Below, in pieces: positions 24,350-32,870 of a stretch of DNA of 64,000 nt. Made by a program: the position numbers and the translations under genes. The DNA lies in contig DASYKY010000115.1 in NCBI GenBank assembly GCA_035995025.1, positions 112,281 through 176,280 on the forward strand, read 5' to 3'. The notes beneath the pieces were generated by a model that saw only the letters and a list, made by a program, of their open reading frames with translations, did no database searches and was not told the origin of the DNA. The stretch is from Actinophytocola sp035995025 (GTDB lineage Bacteria > Actinomycetota > Actinomycetes > Mycobacteriales > Pseudonocardiaceae). Position 1 is the stretch's first letter. The number at the start of each line of letters is the position of its first letter.

Positions 24350-26479
24350 CTAGCCGCGCGTCCGGGCCGTCTCGGCGGCGGAGGTCAGTGCGCCGAGGCG
24401 GCCCCGGTCGTGCAGGGCGAGGAACGCGTCCACCACGGCCGGGTCGAACCGGACGCCGCGGCCGCCCAGCAGCTCCGCGCGCGCCTCGTCCTCGGTGACG
24501 GCCGCGGTATGCACGCGGCCGGCGAGCATGGCCGCCCACGAGTCGCACACGGCCACGATCCGGGCCTCCAGCCGGATCTCCTCGCCGGCCAGCCCGGCCG
24601 GGTAGCCGGTGCCGTCGAAGCGCTCGTGGTGCTGGCGGACCACGACGGCCGAGCCGCCGAGCCCGGGCACCGCGCACAGCATCCGGTAGCCGTCCTCCGG
24701 GTGCCGCCGCGCCCGCGTCAGGTCCTCTGTGGACATCGGGGTGCTCCGGATCCAGAACTCCTCGGACACCAGGATCTTCCCGACGTCGAGCAGCTGGCCG
24801 CCGAGCGTCGCGTCGCGCACGCCCTTGGCGTCGAGGCCGAGCTCGATCGCCGTCAGCCCCGCCCAGCGGCTCACCGCGCGGCTGTGCTCCCGGCCGGCCA
24901 GCCACGAGTCCACGACGTCCGCGGTGTGCTGCAGGTAGGCGATCATGCCGCCGGACCCGGCCAGCTCGCCTCTTCCCGCGTCGCTCCCGCCGACGTCGAT
25001 CCGGTTGCGCCCGTGGCACTTGGCCGCGTACAGCGCCCGGTCGGCCGCCGTCACCAGCTCGCCCGGGGTGGTGCCGTGCAGCCCGTACGACGCCGTGCCG
25101 ACGGAGATCGTGACCTCCGCGTGCGCGCCGTTGCCGACCAGCACCGGGCTGCCGCTGACCTTGCGGCGCAGGCGTTCCGCGATCACCAGCGGGTCGTCGG
25201 CCGCGGCGCCGCGCACCAGCACGGCGAACTCCTCGCCGCCGTAGCGCGACAGCACGTCTTCCTCGCGGATCCCGTGCCGCAGCCGCGCCGCGATCTCGAT
25301 GAGCACCCGGTCGCCGCCCGGGTGCCCGAAGGTGTCGTTGATCGACTTGAAGTGGTCGACGTCGGCGATCAGCACCGCGAGCGGCGTGCGGGACCGGCGC
25401 GCGTGCGCCACCTCGGTGGTCAGCCGGCTCTCGAAGTAACGGCGGGTGCGCAGGCCGGTCAGCATGTCGGTGATCGCGAGCCACCGCTGCTGCGCCACGA
25501 GCACCGCGAGCCGGGCGATGGTCAGCAGGAACAGCAGGCCGCACGCGACCGCGATCACCGGGATGTCGTGGTAGTCGCCGCGGAAGTACTCGACCAGCAG
25601 CGTGGCCGGGGCGACGAGCGCGCCGGCGCACAGCACGATGATGCGGGCCGGCCCGGGGGCGGAGTCGACGACGGTCGTCGGCTCGCCGACCCGGCTCATC
25701 GTCGGATGCAGCGCCGCGGCACCGAGCGCCAGGTTGCCGGTCAGCCAGATCGCGTCGAGGAAGTTCCCCGCCGTGTAGGTGCCGCTCAGCTGCTGCAGGA
25801 CGTAGATGCTGTCGGCGGTGAAGAAGGCGAGCAGGTTCGCGATGAGCAGGAAGAACGCGGCAGGCCGGCGCCCGGTGCCGAGGATGAGCCGCAGCGCCAC
25901 CGCGAACATCGCGAGGTCCATCATCGGGTAGGCGAGCGAGGTGACCTTCGCGAACGTCGGCACCTGCGCCTGCGCGGTCGGCGTGAGGAGGTAGAGCCAC
26001 GACAGCATGCCCGCCGCGACGGCGAGCAGCGTCGCGTCCAGCAGGCTCGGCAGGTCGCGGCCCGGGGTGCGCAGCCGGATCAGCAGCACGAGCCCGGCGA
26101 CGACCAACGGGTAGTGCGACAGGTAGAACACGTCGGCGAGCGCCGGGTAGGTGGTGTCGCCGAGGACGTAGTGGGTGAGGTAGAAGCTGGTGTCCGCCGC
26201 GGCGTAGATCAGCTCGCCGAGGCCGAGCAGCAGCCACGGCAGCATCGGCCGCGGCCGGTAGCGGTGGCAGCCGTACAGCACGGCGAACGCGGACGAGGCG
26301 CTGACCACCGTGTACAGCAGGACCTGCACGAGTGGCGGCAGGTCACGTGCGAGCGCGACGAAGTAGGCGGCGACGACGACCAGGCCGAGCGCAAGGTAGA
26401 TCGCCCACGCCCACCTGCCCGTCCGCACGGCCGCCCCGACCCTTTCACCCGTGACTCGCTGTGTTCCCTCCCCGACCAT
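24350..26479 (-). CDS. Membrane GGDEF protein with degenerate HD-GYP domain
   Basis: A 709-residue protein. About nine to ten membrane helices occupy residues 20-335 (a MASE-like sensor). A GGDEF domain follows, with DVDHFKSINDTFGHPGGD and the active-site RYGGEEF near residue 414, so cyclic-di-GMP synthesis is likely. The last 200 residues match HD-GYP phosphodiesterases: HHERFDGTGYPAGLAG near 615 is intact, but the HD dyad position reads GGQLLDVGKI (near 565), with Leu instead of His. The phosphodiesterase half is thus probably inactive or altered. It converges with the TenA-like gene. Confidence 0.9.
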   Translation of the reverse strand: MVGEGTQRVTGERVGAAVRTGRWAWAIYLALGLVVVAAYFVALARDLPPLVQVLLYTVVSASSAFAVLYGCHRYRPRPMLPWLLLGLGELIYAAADTSFYLTHYVLGDTTYPALADVFYLSHYPLVVAGLVLLIRLRTPGRDLPSLLDATLLAVAAGMLSWLYLLTPTAQAQVPTFAKVTSLAYPMMDLAMFAVALRLILGTGRRPAAFFLLIANLLAFFTADSIYVLQQLSGTYTAGNFLDAIWLTGNLALGAAALHPTMSRVGEPTTVVDSAPGPARIIVLCAGALVAPATLLVEYFRGDYHDIPVIAVACGLLFLLTIARLAVLVAQQRWLAITDMLTGLRTRRYFESRLTTEVAHARRSRTPLAVLIADVDHFKSINDTFGHPGGDRVLIEIAARLRHGIREEDVLSRYGGEEFAVLVRGAAADDPLVIAERLRRKVSGSPVLVGNGAHAEVTISVGTASYGLHGTTPGELVTAADRALYAAKCHGRNRIDVGGSDAGRGELAGSGGMIAYLQHTADVVDSWLAGREHSRAVSRWAGLTAIELGLDAKGVRDATLGGQLLDVGKILVSEEFWIRSTPMSTEDLTRARRHPEDGYRMLCAVPGLGGSAVVVRQHHERFDGTGYPAGLAGEEIRLEARIVAVCDSWAAMLAGRVHTAAVTEDEARAELLGGRGVRFDPAVVDAFLALHDRGRLGALTSAAETARTRG

Positions 26480-26693
26480 AGCGACAGCACGGACGGGAGT
26501 AGCAAGCGCCTGACCACATCCTTTGCAATCCCTTGCTGACTCGCCGCGCGCGAGTGCGGAACGAATATGCGGAACGCGCGGAACCGGTGAATCCCGCCAA
26601 AATTCTCGACCCGGTTGGCGGTATCCATCCGGAGCGTGACGAACGGGCCCGCCCGCGCGGTCTGGTGCAGCCGGTGCGCGATCCGGTCCGCCG

Positions 26694-27311
26694 TCAGAGG
26701 TTGCGCAGACCCTCGCGGACGCGGGTCATCAGCTCCATGGACGGCGACTCGGCGGTCACCTCGCTCGAGCACAGGACCAGCAGGCCCAGGCCGAGCATGT
26801 CGCCGATGATCACCCGGGCGCTGCCGATCGGCAGCCGGGTGTAGGCGGCGACCTCGGCGACCGAGCGGGGCTCGGTGCACAGCGCGTGGACCTGGCGGTG
26901 CTCCGGCGCCATCCGGGTGTGGTCGATGGACGGCACGCCCATGACCAGCGCTTCGATGGGCAGGTTGGCGTCGGCGTGGGTGCGCCCGCCGGTGCGCACG
27001 TACGGGCGCAGCAGCATGCTCTCGTCGATGACCGTGCCGAGATGCTCGACGTAGGCCGCCACCTGCTCGGCGGTCGCGGGACGCAGGGAGTCCAGGGACG
27101 GCGGTCCGGTCCGCTCCTCGACCGGCAGCTCGGCGGGCTGCTCGTCGGTCACCCGCGGGATCGGCCGGGTCACCTCCGCCGGCTCCTGCTCGGGCTCCGG
27201 TTCGGGTACGGGTTCGGCGCCGCCGAACGGCAGGGCGAACGCCCGCAGTTCGGCCGCGTCGTCGGACTCGTCCTCGTCGGAACGAGAGCCGTACATACCG
27301 AACAGATCCAC
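26694..27311 (-). CDS. DUF742 protein (orphan CvnC-like)
   Basis: A 205-residue protein. Residues 1-70 are acidic and Pro/Glu-rich with no fold, followed by helices, and residues 100-205 match DUF742: LLRPYVRTGGRTHADANLPIEALV, HRQVHALCTEPRSVAEVAAYTRLPIGSARVIIGDMLGLGLLVL, a winged-helix-like module. DUF742 proteins normally sit in conservons (kinase, roadblock, DUF742, GTPase). No such partners are next to this copy; a full conservon lies 10 kb away. The long acidic N-terminus is an addition relative to the 132-residue copy at 37262-37660. Upstream lies the purine permease gene end, 29 bp away. Confidence 0.85.
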   Translation of the reverse strand: MDLFGMYGSRSDEDESDDAAELRAFALPFGGAEPVPEPEPEQEPAEVTRPIPRVTDEQPAELPVEERTGPPSLDSLRPATAEQVAAYVEHLGTVIDESMLLRPYVRTGGRTHADANLPIEALVMGVPSIDHTRMAPEHRQVHALCTEPRSVAEVAAYTRLPIGSARVIIGDMLGLGLLVLCSSEVTAESPSMELMTRVREGLRNL

Positions 27312-27340
27312 GGATAGCCCAACTCAGCGGTTCGTCAAGG

Positions 27341-28873
27341 TCAGCCAGTGATGCCGAATGCTTCTCGCAAAGGATGCACCGCGAAGTACAGGAGGAACAA
27401 GCTGGACACGACCCACATAAGCGGATGGATCTCCCGGGCGCGCCCCTGGAACGTGCGCAGCACGACGTAGCTGACCAGGCCGGCGCCGACGCCCACCGAG
27501 ATCGAATAGGTGAACGGCATCAGCACCGCGGTCAGCAGCGCCGGCACGACGATCGCGACGTCGGTGAAGTTGATCCGGCGGATCTGGGAGACCATCGCCA
27601 GGCCGACCACCACCAGGGCCGGGGTCGCCGCCTCGAACGGGACGATCGTGACCAGTGGCGTGCTGAACATCGCGACGAGGAACAGCGCGCCGGTGACCAG
27701 GTTGGCGACGCCGGTCCTGGCCCCCTCCCCGATGCCGGCCGACGACTCGATGTAGGTCGTGTTCGACGAGCTGGACGCCGCGCCGCCGACGGCGGCGGCG
27801 ACGGAGTCGACGAACAGCACCCGGCCGACCTTGGGGATCTGGCCCGTGCTGTCCATCAGCCCGGCCTGGCTGCTCAGCCCGACCACGGTGCCCATCGTGT
27901 CGAAGAAGTCGGACAGCAGCAGGGCGAACACGATCATCAGCGCGGCCAGCGCGCCGATTCTGGTGAATCCGCCGACCAGGTCGAAGTTGCCCACCAGCGA
28001 CAGGTCGGGGAATGCGAACCAGTCCTTCGGCACCGTCGGGACGTTGAGCTGCCAGCCCGTCGGCGAGGGCTTTCCGTCGACGATCGACGGACCCGGGTGG
28101 AACAACGCCTCGACAATGATCGCGACGACCGTCGCGGACAGGATTCCGATGATGATCGCGCCGCGCACCCTGCGCATCACGAGAATGGTCGTGATGCCGA
28201 GGCCGATCACGAACACGAGCGTCGGCCAGCCCTGCAGCTCGCCGCCGATTCCGAAACCCACCGGAACGGTCGTGCCCGCCGCGTCGGGAATGCGGCGCAC
28301 GATGCCGGAGTCGACGAGTCCGATGAACGCGATGAACAGCCCGATGCCGACGCTGATCGCCGTTTTCAAGTCGCCGGGAATGGCGTGCAGGACCGCCGTG
28401 CGCACCCTCGTCAGCACGAGCAGGACCACGAGGACGCCCTCGACGACCACCAGACCCATGGCCTCCGGCCAGGACATCTGGCTGGCGACGCCGACCGCGA
28501 GGAACGAGTTGAACCCGAGGCCGACCGCGACCGCGAACGGATAGCGACCGATGAGTCCCATGAGAATGGTCATCAGGCCGGCCGTCAGCGCGGTGACGCC
28601 CGCGACCGCGATCGTGCTGTGCCCGACGTCGTCACCGCCACCGACGAGCGAGCCGTTGACGTCGGTCACCGTCCCGATGATGAGCGGGTTCAGGACGACG
28701 ATGTAGGACATCGCGAAGAACGTGGCGAAGCCGCCGCGAATTTCCCGCCCGAACGTCGACCCGCGGTCGGTGATTCCGAAGTAGGTGTCGACCGAACCCG
28801 TGGGGCGCCGCGTGCGCTCCGGGTCCGGCCGAACAGCCCGATGCGTGCCTTGCGGCAGACGACCGGTACTCAT
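27341..28873 (-). CDS. NCS2 family purine (hypoxanthine/guanine-type) permease
   Basis: A 510-residue permease with about 12-14 membrane helices. It has the AzgA-like features GGFATFFAMSYIVVLNPLIIG near residue 45, VGLGFNSFLAVGVASQ (in place of NAFFA), LLSDFFDTMGTVVGLS and GGAASSSSNTTYIESSAGIGEGARTGVANLV. Such proteins import hypoxanthine, guanine or adenine with protons. The residues 1-30 are polar and Arg-rich. ATG 28873 is taken as start because the 19 upstream codons show no resemblance. Divergent from the TetR gene. Confidence 0.9.
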   Translation of the reverse strand: MSTGRLPQGTHRAVRPDPERTRRPTGSVDTYFGITDRGSTFGREIRGGFATFFAMSYIVVLNPLIIGTVTDVNGSLVGGGDDVGHSTIAVAGVTALTAGLMTILMGLIGRYPFAVAVGLGFNSFLAVGVASQMSWPEAMGLVVVEGVLVVLLVLTRVRTAVLHAIPGDLKTAISVGIGLFIAFIGLVDSGIVRRIPDAAGTTVPVGFGIGGELQGWPTLVFVIGLGITTILVMRRVRGAIIIGILSATVVAIIVEALFHPGPSIVDGKPSPTGWQLNVPTVPKDWFAFPDLSLVGNFDLVGGFTRIGALAALMIVFALLLSDFFDTMGTVVGLSSQAGLMDSTGQIPKVGRVLFVDSVAAAVGGAASSSSNTTYIESSAGIGEGARTGVANLVTGALFLVAMFSTPLVTIVPFEAATPALVVVGLAMVSQIRRINFTDVAIVVPALLTAVLMPFTYSISVGVGAGLVSYVVLRTFQGRAREIHPLMWVVSSLFLLYFAVHPLREAFGITG

Positions 28874-29065
28874 CGGTGCCGTGCTCCTCGAAAGCCTATG
28901 GCGACTGGGTGACTCGAAGCGCGCGAACATGCCTGGCCCTGGCGGTCGCGCGCAGCAGAGACTAGACGAAACGGACCCCGTGTCAAGGACAGCGAATAAC
29001 TGTTTGCCCGTGCGTACTGCGAGTGTTTAACCGAGTCGAAAATCCGGAACTCCCTCTCACCGGAT

Positions 29066-29100
29066 GGCAGGTACTGCCGGCAAAACTGGCAGGTACTGTC
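29066..29100. promoter_or_regulatory. Two-copy TetR-type operator, GGCAG-GTA-CTGCC
   Basis: Two near-identical dyads, 29066-29078 (GGCAGGTACTGCC, perfect) and 29088-29100 (GGCAGGTACTGTC, one mismatch), begin 22 bp apart, about two helical turns. They lie just upstream of the TetR gene. TACTGT (29094-29099) could be a -10 box with initiation at the in-frame GTG 29107. Confidence 0.65.
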
Positions 29101-29154
29101 ACTTCTGTGAGCGTGCGGGCCACCGGCGACGGTCGTGGGAAAGGACGGTCCGAG

Positions 29155-29763
29155 ATGGACGTTTCGGTTGCCGGGCACGCGCCGGGCCGTGCCGGGCGGG
29201 CCCTGCGTACCCGGCTCGCCGTGCAGCGCGCCGCGATCGAGCTGTGCCTCGAGAACGGGTACGCGGCCACCTCCGCGAAGGCGATCGCCGAGCGGGCCGG
29301 GGTCTCCGAGCGCACCCTGTTCCGCACGTTCCCGACCAAGGCGGCGATCTTCTGGTACGAGCCGTTCCTCAGCCGCGTCATCCGCAGGCTGGCGGAGGGC
29401 CCCGCCACCGGCGATCCCGTCGCGGCGCTCGGCGACGCCACGCGCGCGGTCGCCGCGGCCATCACGCCGGAGGAGTGGCGGCTCGAACGCGGCCGCCGCG
29501 CGGTCATCCTGCGCGAGGACGACCTCGTCGCCACCGGCACCCAGGAGCTCGACCGCGCCTCCGCGCGCATCGCGGAGCTGCTGACGCCGGCCGACGCACC
29601 GCCGGACCTTGCCCACCGGACGACGTTGTTCGCCCGGTTCGCCGCCGCCGGCTTCGGCGTCGTGCCGATCTACTCCGACACCACCACCGCCGAGTGGGGC
29701 GAGGCGCTGGCCTGCGTCGTGCGGCTCGCCGCGCGCGGCCCGCTTCCCGCAGGTCCGGAGTAA
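29155..29763 (+). CDS. TetR family transcriptional regulator
   Basis: A 202-residue regulator. The HTH occupies residues 18-65: RLAVQRAAIELCLENGYAATSAKAIAERAGVSERTLFRTFPTKAAIFWYEPFL, followed by a helical ligand domain. ATG 29155 has AAAGGACG upstream; an in-frame GTG at 29107 placed right behind a possible -10 box would add 16 residues through a leaderless transcript, so the start is uncertain. The dyads at 29066-29100 are its likely operators. It probably controls the GlcD-type oxidase gene that starts 6 bp after its stop, and perhaps the divergent purine permease. Confidence 0.88.
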   Translation: MDVSVAGHAPGRAGRALRTRLAVQRAAIELCLENGYAATSAKAIAERAGVSERTLFRTFPTKAAIFWYEPFLSRVIRRLAEGPATGDPVAALGDATRAVAAAITPEEWRLERGRRAVILREDDLVATGTQELDRASARIAELLTPADAPPDLAHRTTLFARFAAAGFGVVPIYSDTTTAEWGEALACVVRLAARGPLPAGPE

Positions 29764-29769
29764 TCCCAT

Positions 29770-31188
29770 ATGGACACACAACACGAGGCGCCACGCGCCG
29801 CACAACGCGACACGCGGGACGCGCTGGCCGCCGCGCTGCCCGGCCTCGACCTCGTCGTCGACCCGGCGGTGCTGGACGGGCTGAGCTACGACGAGGCGGA
29901 GTGGGCCCCGGTCGGCGACGCCGCGGCCGCGTTGCGTGCCCGGTCCACAGAGGACGTCTCGCGCGCGGTGCGGGCGTGCGCCGAGCTCGGGGTGCCGGTC
30001 GTGCCGCGCGGCGCCGGCACCGGCCTGTCCGGCGGCGCCAACGCCGTCGACGGCTGCCTCGTGCTCGACCTCTCCCGGATGGACGCGATCCTCGAGATCG
30101 ACGCGGAGAACCTGGTCGTCCGGGTGCAGCCGGGCGTGGTCAACGACGACCTGAAGAAGGCTGTCGCCGAGCACGGCCTGTGGTACCCACCGGACCCGGC
30201 GAGCGCGCCCTGGTCGACCATCGGCGGCAACGTCGCCACCAACGCGGGCGGGCTGTGCTGCCTGAAGTACGGCGTGACCCGCGACTACGTGCTGGGCATG
30301 GAAGTCGTCATGGGCGGCCCGGCGGGGGAGTACGGCACGGCCGTGCGGCTCGGCAGGCGCACCACCAAGGGCGTCGCCGGCTACGACCTCACCGGACTGT
30401 TCGTCGGCTCCGAGGGCACGTTCGGCGTGATCACCGAGATCACCCTGCGGCTGCGGCCCGCGCCCGCCGCGGCCCGCACGGTCGTCGGCGCGTTCGCCAC
30501 GCTCGTCGACGCGGGCCGCGCGGTCGCGCTGAGCACGCGGCGCGGCCTGCAGCCGGTGGCGCTCGAACTGCTCGACCGGACCTGCCTCGCGGCCGTGGAG
30601 GAGTGGAAGCACCTCGGGCTGGCGGCCGGCACGACCGCGCTGCTGCTCGCCCGCGTGGACACGGCGGGGGAGGCGGGCGCCGCCGAGGCCGATGCCCTGG
30701 GTGCGGCGTTCGACGAGGCGGGCGCGGTGTGGACGGAGCGGTCCACCGACGCCACCGAGGCGGAGGCGCTGTTCGCCGCGCGGCGGCTGGCCTACCCCGC
30801 GCTGGAGCGGCTCGGCCCCGTGCTGACCGAGGACGTGTGCGTGCCACGCTCGGCGGTGCCCGCGATGCTCGCGCGCATCGAGGAGATCGGCGCGCGGCAC
30901 GAGGTGCGGGTCGCCACGATCGCGCACGCCGGCGACGGCAACCTGCACCCGCTGCTGATCACCCCGGCCGGCGACGACGCCGCGCGCCGGGCGGCGCAGG
31001 CGGCGTTCGACGACATCCTGACCGCCGCGCTCGACCTCGGCGGCACCGTCACCGGCGAGCACGGCGTCGGGCTGCTCAAGCGGGACGGGATGAACCGCGA
31101 GCTCGGGCCGGCGGTGTGCGCGGTGCAGCGCGCGGTCAAGGACGCGCTGGACCCGCGGCATCTGTTCAACCCCACGAAAGCCGTCTGA
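29770..31188 (+). CDS. FAD-linked oxidase, glycolate/D-lactate dehydrogenase type
   Basis: A 472-residue flavoenzyme with a PCMH-type FAD domain (PVVPRGAGTGLSGGANAVDG near 76-95; VQPGVVNDDLKKAVAEHGLWYPPDPAS; TIGGNVATNAGGLCCLKYG; GSEGTFGVITEITLRLRP) and a C-terminal oxidase domain with IAHAGDGNLHPLL and GGTVTGEHGVGLLKR near 430. It is in the GlcD/D-lactate dehydrogenase group that oxidises 2-hydroxy acids. No iron-sulfur subunit is next to it, so GlcE/GlcF are absent. Controlled, by position, by the upstream TetR gene. It converges with the ABC permease gene (6 bp apart). Confidence 0.9.
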   Translation: MDTQHEAPRAAQRDTRDALAAALPGLDLVVDPAVLDGLSYDEAEWAPVGDAAAALRARSTEDVSRAVRACAELGVPVVPRGAGTGLSGGANAVDGCLVLDLSRMDAILEIDAENLVVRVQPGVVNDDLKKAVAEHGLWYPPDPASAPWSTIGGNVATNAGGLCCLKYGVTRDYVLGMEVVMGGPAGEYGTAVRLGRRTTKGVAGYDLTGLFVGSEGTFGVITEITLRLRPAPAAARTVVGAFATLVDAGRAVALSTRRGLQPVALELLDRTCLAAVEEWKHLGLAAGTTALLLARVDTAGEAGAAEADALGAAFDEAGAVWTERSTDATEAEALFAARRLAYPALERLGPVLTEDVCVPRSAVPAMLARIEEIGARHEVRVATIAHAGDGNLHPLLITPAGDDAARRAAQAAFDDILTAALDLGGTVTGEHGVGLLKRDGMNRELGPAVCAVQRAVKDALDPRHLFNPTKAV

Positions 31189-31194
31189 GGACGG

Positions 31195-32001
31195 TCAGAG
31201 GCGGCCGCCGCTCGCGGTGTCGCCGGACAGGCGCTGCGCCAGGTACACCGGCACGGTCGACACGATGATCAGGATCGCCGCCACCACGTTGACCACCGGG
31301 GTCTGGTTGGGGCGGAACAGGTTGTTGAGGATCCAGATCGGCAGCGTCTCCATGCCGGTGCCCAGCGTGAACGTGGTCACGATGATCTCGTCGAAGGACA
31401 GCGCGAACGCCAGCAGCCCGCCCGCGAGCAGGGCCGAGCGCAGCATCGGGAACGTCACCAGCCGGAACGTCGTGAAGCCCGATGCGCCGAGGTCCATCGA
31501 CGCCTCCTGCAGGTTGCCGCCCAGCCGCCGCAGGCGTGCCACGACGTTGTTGAACACCACCACGATGCAGAACGTCGCGTGCGCGACGATCGCGGTGAAC
31601 AGGCCAAGGTCGATGCCGAGGATCGTGCGGAACGCGTTGTTCAGCGCGATGCCCGTGACGATGCCGGGCAGCGCGATCGGCAGGATGATCAGCAACGAGA
31701 GCGTGTCGCGGCCGAAGAACCGGTACCGCTGCAGGGCGAACGCCGCCATCGAGCCGAGCACCAGCGCGATGGCCGTCGCCGCGAGCCCGGCTTGGACACT
31801 CGTCCACAGCGCGTTCAGCGCGCCCTGGTTCGTCGCCACCCGCGCCCACCACTCGAACGTCAGCGCCGAGGGCGGCCAGCCGAACGTGGTGTCCGCGTTG
31901 AACGAGTTCAGCAGCACCAGCAGCAACGGGAACCAGATGACCACGAGGCCGAGCACCAGCGCGGCGAGCAGCACGTAGCGCGTGGTCCGGGAAAGTCGCA
32001 T
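31195..32001 (-). CDS. ABC transporter permease, PotC-type
   Basis: A 268-residue permease with six membrane helices. The EAA-type loop reads LQEASMDLGASGFTTFRLVTFPML. Together with the preceding permease it forms the channel of a polyamine-class (PotABCD-like) importer. Its ATG overlaps the TGA of the upstream permease gene (TGATG), so expression is coupled. Gene order in the operon is ATPase, binding protein, PotB-like, PotC-like. Confidence 0.9.
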   Translation of the reverse strand: MRLSRTTRYVLLAALVLGLVVIWFPLLLVLLNSFNADTTFGWPPSALTFEWWARVATNQGALNALWTSVQAGLAATAIALVLGSMAAFALQRYRFFGRDTLSLLIILPIALPGIVTGIALNNAFRTILGIDLGLFTAIVAHATFCIVVVFNNVVARLRRLGGNLQEASMDLGASGFTTFRLVTFPMLRSALLAGGLLAFALSFDEIIVTTFTLGTGMETLPIWILNNLFRPNQTPVVNVVAAILIIVSTVPVYLAQRLSGDTASGGRL

Positions 32002-32870
32002 CAGAGGTTCTCCAGGGCGCCGGTCCGGCGGACGGCCGCCAGGTACAGGAGCATGATCACGACCGGCACGGTCGCGACCGTCGCCGCGAACGGCAGGTTG
32101 TTGGCCGCGCCGATGTTGTCGAACACGACGTTGCCGAGCATCTGGCTGGTGCCGCCGACGATCTTCACCGTGATGTAGTCGCCGAGCGTCAGCGAGAACG
32201 TGAAGATCGACCCGGCCACGATCGCCGGGAACGTCAGCGGCAGCACCACCGACCGGAACGTGCGCGCCGGCCGCGCGCCGAGGTCCCCGGACGCGTCCAC
32301 AAGGGAGTCCGGGAGCCGCTCGAGCCCCGCGTAGATCGGCAGGATCATGTACGGCAGCCACAGGTACGACAGCGTGATCACGGTCGCGGTCAGCCCGTAG
32401 CCGGGCGTGTCCAGGCCGAGCGGGTCGAGCAGCCAGTGCAGTACCCCGTTGCCGGACAGCATGGTCCGCCACGAGTACGCCTTCACCAGATAGCTTGCCC
32501 ACAGCGGGGTGAGCACCGCGATGACCAGGACGCGCCGCGCCCGCGGCGAGGCGATCTTGGCCATGTAGAACGCCATCGGGAACGCGATGATCGCGTCGAT
32601 CACGGTCACCCCCGCCGCGATGGCGACGGTCCGGAACGTGATCGTGCGGTACACCGAGTCGGTGACCAGCGTCTTGAAGTTGTCCGCCGTCCAGTCGGTG
32701 ATCACCTTGCCGGTGAAGGGATCCGCGTGCCAGAACGCGGTCACGAAGAGAGCCGCCAGCGCGCCGAGGTAGGCGAGCCCGAGCCAGAGCATCGGCGCGG
32801 ACAGCAGCAGCCCGAGCCGCAGCCTCGGCGCCCTGTTCAGGAACGCCGAGGCACTGCGACCCACGGTCAT
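32001..32870 (-). CDS. ABC transporter permease, PotB-type
   Basis: A 289-residue permease with six membrane helices (first at about residues 22-45). The cytosolic loop LVDASGDLGARPARTFRSVVLPLTFP is the EAA motif that contacts the ATPase. It overlaps both neighbours through TGATG junctions. Part of the PotABCD-like importer. ATG 32870 starts MTVGRSASAFLNRAPRL, a normal N-terminus for PotB. Confidence 0.9.
   Translation of the reverse strand: MTVGRSASAFLNRAPRLRLGLLLSAPMLWLGLAYLGALAALFVTAFWHADPFTGKVITDWTADNFKTLVTDSVYRTITFRTVAIAAGVTVIDAIIAFPMAFYMAKIASPRARRVLVIAVLTPLWASYLVKAYSWRTMLSGNGVLHWLLDPLGLDTPGYGLTATVITLSYLWLPYMILPIYAGLERLPDSLVDASGDLGARPARTFRSVVLPLTFPAIVAGSIFTFSLTLGDYITVKIVGGTSQMLGNVVFDNIGAANNLPFAATVATVPVVIMLLYLAAVRRTGALENL

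Noticed and set aside
24062..26539. Plus-strand open frame of 825 codons opposite the GGDEF gene
   Set aside because: Antisense shadow, common in GC-rich coding DNA. The minus strand encodes clear GGDEF and HD-GYP motifs.
28870..31161. Minus-strand open frame of 763 codons opposite the TetR and GlcD genes
   Set aside because: Shadow frame rich in Arg, Gly and His; the plus strand has the TetR and FAD oxidase domains.
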